NCBI GenBank assembly: GCA_963920525.1
Contig: OY986439.1
Coordinates: forward strand, 213,046,500 to 213,110,499
Direction of reading: 5' to 3'
DNA from: Dichetophora obliterata
Lineage: Eukaryota > Arthropoda > Insecta > Diptera > Sciomyzidae
DNA length: 64,000 nucleotides
The stretch's first letter is position 1, and every line of letters begins with the position of its first letter. The notes below the pieces were generated by a model. It had not been told where the DNA came from and searched no databases. It saw only the letters and a program-made list of their open reading frames with translations. Shown one piece after another: positions 46,101 to 55,100 of the stretch. The position numbers and the translations under genes were made by a program.

Positions 46101-49100
46101 CTGAAGCTGTTGCGTATGTTTTTCACACACAAACACACACACACACACCAACAAGCATACACAGAGAAAACCAGACCATATATCATTAAAAAGTTTGTCG
46201 ACTTGTAAAAAGTTTTTTGGGTTAGAGAAATGACAAAAGTCTGAAACGAAATTCTCCTTTAATTTATTTAAAAGAAGATCGTGTTAAAACAAAACGAAAA
46301 CTTTTTGTTGAATATATTTTAGGAAAAAAGCTATTTAAAATCTAGATCTTACTGGCCTTTCCTGCTTTACGAACTCATCTGTGAAGGCATGTCGCATTGC
46401 GACTTTACTCATTTCACATCAGCGCAAGCAAAAATCGATAAGTGTTGCTGATATTTTCTTTAAAAAATGTTAAAAACTACTTCAGATGACTTCAAACATC
46501 AATTGCTTGCTGTTGCTTTTTTTCTTGTTTTGTGAATATTTCAAAATCAAAGCAGCAAAGTAGACACGACTTCAAAAACTAATCGCTCACTTCTGTTACT
46601 TTTTTTACAGTTTGCACCAGGATCCAAAAAAATATTTATGAAGAATTGCAAATGCGAGAGCACAGCAACTTTAAAAATTGTAAATGCCGATTTTAAACCC
46701 TATTTTTTTATTTTACATTAAGGCATTATTTGTTATTGCGTAACCTTAACGCCTAACTAGGCGATATCCTTTTAAATTGCTTTATTTAGTCCAGCATTTT
46801 TCTAATTTTTTATTCCATCCAAATAATAGGTTCCATCAAGGTCTTTAAAAAAGGCGTTTGTTTCAGTGCGGACCTTTTCATTCGACCCATATTTCTCAAC
46901 GGCGAGCTATTTGTCAGGTCTGGAAATAGGATATAGTCGCAGGGGGCTTAATCTGGAGTTTATGGTGGATGGGGCAGAAATTCGAAGCCCAATTTATGCA
47001 ATCTTGCAATGGCGAATACAGACGAGTTCGCCGGTGCGTCGTCATGGTGGATGAGCACTTTTTCTTCTTCAAATGTGGTCGTTTGTGCTTCAATTCAATA
47101 GCAAATCTGTCAAACAGCTGTGAATTCACAAGTTATCGTTTTACCCTTTTCAATGTACTTAATGGGAATGACTCCTCATGCATCTCAAAAAATGTTGCCA
47201 TGACCTTGTTGGCCGACAGGTCTACCTTGGCCTTCTTTGGTGCACGTTTTACCAGAGAAGTATACTGGTTTGACTGTTCCTTGGTCTCTGGTGTATTCTG
47301 ATGTGTCCATGTTTTGTCGACGGTTACGAAACGTTGCAAAAACTCCTTCGGATTGCGATTGAACACCGCCAAACACTCCTTTGAAGTGGTTATACGGTTG
47401 TGCTTATGGTTGAGTGTGAACGATCGCGGCACCAATCGCGTGGATATCTTTTTTTATGTTCAAATATACATGTAAAATATGATGTACCCATTTAGTTGAG
47501 ATTTCTACAGCCTCAGCCACCTCACTCACTTTCATACTCCGATCGTCCAATATCATTCCATATATTTTATCGACGATTTCTGGCGTGACGACCTCTTTTG
47601 GGGACTTAACGTTCATCGTCAATTATGGTGGTACGACACAACGCATATCAGTAAACCACTTCTTAACCATTGAGATTGATGGTGCAGAGTACCATAGTAT
47701 TTATTAAGCCTTTCCTTGGTTTCTGTGATGGTTTTTTTACACACAAAATAATGCTTGATAAGTACTCGAAATTATTTTTTTTCTATTTTCGTCGAAGTTC
47801 GCGAGGATTTGGCTTTCAATGGCTGTCGGACACAAACTTAATGACGTACCTTGCTCAAAATAATATAAGTAGTCTATTAAAAGCTGGTATACAGAACAGG
47901 GCCAGTGTTGCTTTTATATTTACTACGCGGTTAATTAAGAAGTTAGTAAATTTTGAAATTGCTCTCGTATTCTTAACCCTTTCAGTGGATTTCCCAATAT
48001 TATGATAGACACGTCAGAAAATAATTTTTATATTTATTTAGCAATCAAATTGTTCAGTTCTATGAAAAAAAGATGAACCAACATGATAAAAATAAATTTA
48101 GAGATATATTTAACATTAAAGTCAGTTGGATTTTCGATTTTTTGCCGAAGAAAAGCAAAAAATTATTTGTTTGGCCTATTTTATAAGAGAAAATCAACAA
48201 AATTTTCTTTGTACAAGCTTGCAAAACGTATGTAGTGCAGGTAAAAATCAAAGGTATGTTTTTTTCATCTTTTTTATAGGACCTAAATGATAATAATAAT
48301 AACTGAAAAAAAAATTATTTTGTTCTTAGTTTAGCATAGCCATTGAAAGGGTTAAGATTTCTAGTGAGTTGAGTTAATAAGAAAATTGTCGTATTATTAT
48401 TAGATTTTTAGTGACTTTAATTGAGACACTCGCGTTTATTTTAAGTGTGAAAATTATATAGAAATTTTTTAGATTCTTATTTACAGGGTATTTTTCGCTG
48501 TGTTTATGCACTCACACTGACCCACACAGAACACGTAACAAATTAATGAATTAACAAAAGTTCTAAGATCTTGCTCTTTGAGTGTTCCATGTCTGTCGGT
48601 TTATTGTTTTCTTTCGTTGCAGCTGTGGTGCGTTGGGTTGCATCTGGTGGTGCATTATTTCATGTTGGTTAATTATTTTTGGATGTTCTGTGAGGGGCTA
48701 CATCTGCATCTGGTGCTAGTAGTGGTATGTATAAATTGAAGTAAGGAAAAAAATAATCATCAGACAATTTAGCAGCTAAGGAATTGAACATGGTATATGC
48801 TTTAGAGCAAAACTTTTATGTGTGATATTCCTTTTTTTTTTATTAGTCGTACAAATGTGGCAAAAATTTCAACCTTAAAGCTTGATTTTATTTCATTGTA
48901 TGTTGAAATTTATTCTTTTTCAATATAAATTTAAATGCTAGCAATTAATTTTTGCCACAAACGACTGCTTAAATTTATGCTAAAGGATTAAATTTGCCGC
49001 CATTAAACAAACAAATAACAATTCATATATTTTTTTACCACATTTTATTTGTATTGTATATCACACGATATTAATATCTGGCTTTTTTGTTAGCTTCATT

Positions 49101-52100
49101 AGACAGCGCGTTTGTTTTTTTTATATCATGCGATAAATTTAAAGAAACTTGTTCTTTTCTTTTGTAATATGCTCATTTGGCTTATTTCGTTTCCGGTTTT
49201 GCTGGCACATCTGACAGGTTTTCGTAAAGGACACCATTGTGATGCGCTGGTTCATGTTATTAGCCTGGGTTTCACCTTTGGTATTTCTTGGTGGCTATGC
49301 GTTGGCGAGATTATATCATCCAACAGATGGAATGCAGTAAGTGGGCGTATGTGTGTGTGTTTGTGCGTATATATGAAGGCTTTAGTTTACAACAATATTG
49401 CTTTGTAATTAAAAGGTTGTTTGTGATCTATAATATCTATAAAAATTATTTCTTTCTATTCCATTTTGCTCTATTTTTCTACCTTACAAAGTTGCTGGAT
49501 GGATGACAGCGAGCTGCTGTGGATTTTATCATTGCCAATATGCGTTTCACTGATGTCGTCCTTTGGTAAGTTAAGAACACCTCCTTTCCCGACACCAATT
49601 GTCGTCACATGGCAAAGAATAAATTTTACTTATCATGAGACAATATTTTCTCTTTCTAATGAGAAAAAAATATCAGCAAAACTCAACAGGAAGCAATAAA
49701 AGGCTACATAGAAAAAAGTGCTACAAAGCAAAGCAGTTTGTTATTGTTTAGAGAATGAAAATAAAAAACGTTCTAGAGCTGATTAAAAATTCATTGTTAT
49801 GAATAAGTTTTGTATCATATAAATGGTTAAACTGGAAGGGTTTTGTATAGCAAGCTCAAAAAGACAAATACAAGCTTTGTTAAAATACTGTTCCTTGCTC
49901 AAACAAGACAAGAAAAATAAAAGTTCAAAGTTCTGTGAATAATAACATCTCATTGAGAAACATTAAAAAACTTCGTGAGTTAAACTTCAGCATCAGCGTA
50001 AGAATCTACTTAAAAATTTCATTCCGAGCTGACCTCAAAAAAATATTTTTTCAATTGCCTATACTTTAAAATTATAAAAGTGCTTGTAAAGTATATATCT
50101 TTTTATATAAGCACTAGCAACCCTGCTCGCGATATGGAAACAATTTTTTTTTTAATTTTTGCTGTAACAGTGAGTAACGTAAATAAAAGTTTTGTTTTTG
50201 AAAAATTTCAGATATTGTTGCGATTCAATTCTCATTAAAATAATAGTCAAATGAAAGCTGCAACAACCAAAACATAAAAAACATGACACGAAGGAAATGT
50301 CAAAAGAAAAGCCCACCCCAGATTAAACAATATATTTGTGTCGATTTTATTTTGATATCTCCTACCACTTTCGAGATTTGGCCTTTTTCGTAAACACTGT
50401 TTTATGGGTGTTTAAATACCCATTAGTCATTAATGGGTTAATAAACTTGAATTGGTTAAGGCAGGACCGGACCATAGCATTGGCCTTTTATTAATAAAGA
50501 ATACAACGAATATCAAAAATTAAATGTAAATCCAACTTACACCTAAGTAACTCGTGGCGCATAAATTCTTGGGTTTACAACGATCGAAAAAAAGTTTAAT
50601 GTCGAGAAAATGTTCGCGTTGACTCGGATTCAAAAACTTTTTACATTTTTCCAGTACATATAAAACTAAAATAATCTTTTTTTTTTTGCATTTCAATAGT
50701 TTTTATATGAATTTCAATAGTTTTTGTATTATTTCAAAAATGCAGCTTGGTTAAACTTTTCTCATCCATGAATAAATGATTTTTTAATAATCGCAGGAAA
50801 TACCTATTCTGTATTAGCTTGGTCTTGCTAATAAAAAAAATTAAAAGAAGGTAAAATTAATAACATATTAGTTGTATTGTGGGAATTTGTGATGATTTTT
50901 ATAAACTTGAATTGGTTAAGGCAAGACCATAACTTGGGCCTATAATTAATGTATAATACAACGAATATCACAACATGAATGTAGATCCAACTCAAACCTA
51001 AGTAACTCGTAGCGTTTAAGTCCTTCGGTTCACAACGATTGGAAAAAAGTTGGATGACAGGAAAATGTTAGCGTTGACTCGAATTCAAAACCTTTTTAAT
51101 TTTTTTCAGTATATGAAAAAAAAACTAAAAACATACAATACTGAAGTATTTGGCATGATTTATTTTTTTCCAAAATGTTTTTCATCGTATCTGCATTTCA
51201 GTAGTTTTTTATTATTTAAAAAGTAAAGCTTAGTAAACCTTTTCTTTTTTTAATAAATCTTCTAAAACAGATATTAGCCTTAGAGTCGGCTTTGAACTTG
51301 AGAGTCCAGTTTTTGAATGACTGCACAGCCATTTAATAACACACACACACACACACACATACTCAGCACAATTGATCATAAGAAACTCGGCCAACGTCCT
51401 TTAAGATAAATTTTAAGTATTTTTTTTATAGATTGATTAGTTTTGCTATGATTTTTAAAGTTATTAAACTCCAATTTTTAAGTCATCCAGATTTATGCTC
51501 ATCCAGATCCACTTTTTCTTTATGTAAAAAAATGTAATAGGTTCAATATTAAAAAGTTCAACATATTTTTAAATTTAAATACGAAATTTGTATGGAAATT
51601 GAAACCATGTACTGAAAATACACAAAGAGAATACAATAACATTGCCAAAATAGGTTCCTTTGACAACTTTTTGGTATTAGTATTATTATTAGTATACTAA
51701 TGTATTTGTATATATTACCCCTTTGCGCGAAATGATCATATGTGCCATATTTTCGAAACTGGCTTTTTGATGCAAATTTGTTCTACACTCCCTAACTCAT
51801 CACCTGGTAAAATATTGTAGCTGTAATCCTTATAGTAAATAAGTTATTTATCTAAGCGCATGTACACTTTGGTTTTGATATTGCAAGCTAAAGCACAGAC
51901 AATTGGAAAAAATCGGTCTTGTAAATGTTTTTTTTTTTTGGCACATACTACAAATTTGCGCAAAGGGGTCGATATACTGAGATTGGGCTTATTAAATATT
52001 TGTACAAACAATCACAAAGCTAAAACAACACTCAATTTATGCTTCAAAATACGTATTTTGGAACATATTTAAATACTAACAAGTTTTATTTTAAAAGAAT

Positions 52101-55100
52101 TACATTCAAACAGTATGAAATCATTAAACCACACTAATGAATTGCAAAAACTCTATTTAAAATTTTCGAATTCTCAATAAGTCTTAAAATTGCATTTGCT
52201 AAACAAAATATTTTAATGAAAATGTGTCACTTATTATTTTGCTCAATAATTGCTTTATTTCGTGGTCTGTTAAAGCTGGATTCACTAATAGCCTTCAGCA
52301 TGTTTTGCAATTTTTTTTATATGAATTTTCGCTAAGAGAGAAAGTTTTGCTTCAAATCTATGTCAAATCTGTCAAGCAGCTGTGAATAATATTCACCGGT
52401 GATCGTTTTATCCTGTTCAAGGTAATCAATGTAAATGGCTGTCGCCATGAGTCATGGTTTTGGTAAACCATCAGACCGGTGTATTGCATTTTCAAAAGAT
52501 GGTTATAATAGTTGGGAAAAACTGCGAATCACGAATTTTTAATCAGTCACTTGGACAATTTTAAAAGCTGAAAGAGAAAGTCGCTAGAAGTTCAATATGA
52601 TAGTTCAATATGATTCACAATAGATTTTTCTTTAGAAAAACAATTAATGCATTGGGGCAAAAATTGCGTTAGAGCCCTTTTTTTTTTTTGCATGAGTAGC
52701 AGATTGTGATTAAATTATATTAACATCCTGCAAAATTTCACATCGATTCCAAGAAATTTATTGGCGTTTTATGCAAAAAGGGAGTATAGCTTGACGCCCT
52801 TTTTGCACCCAACTGTTTTTCATGTGATATGGGCGTGTGACAAAATGTCATTATCTGAAAAATTTTCTGAGTTATTTGATAGTGTTTGCCAATTATAAGT
52901 TGCTAGCACTGTACATGAATTAGACGAGTTTGATTTTTATCGGACCCAGAAACATATAAAATATACCCATGACATCCAAAAAGAAAAGGTCTGTCATGTT
53001 CTACAAGGCGTCTATCGCCAAGGTAGTTGAAGTTTGGCCAGGCACACGTATATAAGCAGTCTCAAAGTAGGAAATCCCTAGCAGACCGAGTGCGCGGTCT
53101 GGTTACCTTTGGAGCCATTAGAGGCAGACAAAATTCTGGAGACTTTAAGAGTTTCCAACCCCCACCTTCCAGTTCCGAACTGGGGGGTTGTCAAAAATGA
53201 GGATCCCAGGGATGGCGCTAGGCAGGCTGTCCTAACTTTGGACGAGGCATCTCTGGGTCCAATAGGTAAATGCGATGGGTGGGTTCGCTTCAGGGTCACG
53301 AGGGTTCTCGTGAAAATATATAAAAAAGATAAGCTAGCGGATAGCGCAAGCGTGGAGAAAAGCACTCCTCAAAGGGAAGGGGTCACACAAGAGACAGCGG
53401 TTAACGCGACATGCTGACCGAGCGTCGACAAGCACACCTTCGACGAAGCGTGCATTAGAGGTAGACCGGATGTCGGTAGGATCGTCGGTGTATGGTATTG
53501 CCGAAATATTCGATGAGGTTTCAGAGAAGCAGCTTCTGGAATCTGATTCGGATAATGGAGACAATACCATTATTGAGGGCAGGGAGAGTGAACTCCGAGC
53601 TGGTTACGTTGCTGCAGATCAACCAACACCATGCGAAGGCGGCCAGCGCCGAATTAGTAACCCGCCTTAGTAGAGGCGGTAAAGTTGTAGTCCTGATTCA
53701 GTAGCCTTGTACTCCTGGAGGCAAGGTTTGTGGCTTGAAAATGGACGGTTATAAGCTGTTCTTCGCTAGTTGCACAGGTACTCCCAGATCGTGTATACTA
53801 GGGAAACTTGTATAAACTCATTTTCATTATCTAATTTCAGTGATCAAGACTTGGTGGCAGTCACTAGTCTGGAGCTAGGATCGAGCAGCTGCTGGGTTGC
53901 GTCGGCGTACCTAGCCCATTACCATCCTGAACCACCGCCGGCGGGTAATCTGCGGCGTCTGGTCACCGAGGCCGAGAAGAAGAAGCGTGGCCTGGTTATC
54001 AGTGCTGACGCGAACGCGCACCATACAGTCTGGGGAAGCACGGACGTAAATGAAAGAGGTGAGTTCTTGTGTGAATGCTTACTGAAAAGTAATTTATATG
54101 TTTGTAACGTTGGGAACGAGCCAACTTTTGTTACTCGGAGTAGGCGAGAAGTCTTAGATGTTACTCTAGTCTCTGACTTATTTTATGATAAGATCACGGA
54201 CTGGAAAGTGCTTCAGGAGCACTCCTTCTCTGATCATAGGTATATAACATTTAGTCTAAAGGGCCACGTCAATAGCAAAGCTGTCTTTAGGAATCTGAAG
54301 AAAACAAATTGGTGTGAATTTGGGGAGATAGTTGAAGCATCGTTACCCCCTCTCTCAGCTAATCCCCCTTCGACGACACATTAACTTCATTCAATCGTGG
54401 AGCAGGTGACGGGGACTCTAAAAGAGACTTTAGAAATGTCATGCCCTTAGGGCGTCCCAAGAGGCGAATCAAAACCATCTTGGTGGTCAAGAGAAATTAG
54501 TAATCTAAAGTCTCAGTGCAGGAAGATTTTTAATCAAGCTAAGAAATCGGGTAGAACTCAATGCTGGAATGAGTATTAATCTAGTTTAAAAAATTTTAAG
54601 AAAGCACTTCGAAAGGCTCAGCGCAATTCCTGGAGGCTTTTCTGCGGCAATATATGGCTTTTCTACTAAGACGGGAAGAGGAATCTTCCGAAGCATCAAG
54701 ACTCCGTAAGATCCTCGCTTCTTATCCTAGCTGTCCAAGCTACTTAAAGAAATCAGATGATACTTGGACATCCTCTAGCGAGGAGACCCTAGATCTTCTT
54801 CTGAGTATCCACTTCCCGGATTGATCTGTGGATCCCACTCACATAAAGTGTAACCACTTGTGAAAACCGTGAACAATCGATTCGTCGCCGATCTCGAATT
54901 TTGTCGAAATTTAAAAATTGAACCCACAAAACGGACCATTTAAGAGCTTGTCGTGGGCAAAATTTGAACAAAATAATTTTTGAACATTGAGTTGTAGGAA
55001 CCGAACAATCATTCCAAATAAAAATTTGCTTCAATACATTAATTTTTATGTATTTTATTTAGAAATCAAAGTAAGAAGCTCTGATAGGATCACCTTTTAG

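Larger units (their letters stand above)
46081..48622 (+). other. hec intron 6 (2.5 kb)
   Basis: It begins GTAAGT and ends TTGCAG. It holds a (CA)n tract (46130-46148), a dispersed-repeat copy at about 46495-46700, a mariner remnant and a piggyBac-like MITE. Confidence 0.8.
53000..54835 (+). mobile_element. LINE 5' fragment (ORF1 end to RT linker)
   Basis: This is a + strand LOA/I-type copy carrying the ORF1 C-terminal domain, the APE endonuclease and the linker (KALRKAQRNSWRLFCG, ETLDLLLSIHFPD near 54820). It stops before the RT palm, so it is 3'-truncated, the reverse of the usual 5' truncation. Boundaries are approximate. Confidence 0.75.

Noticed and set aside
54789..55034. 81-residue - strand frame after the LINE fragment
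   Set aside because: It shows no recognisable domain and partly overlaps the antisense of the LINE linker.
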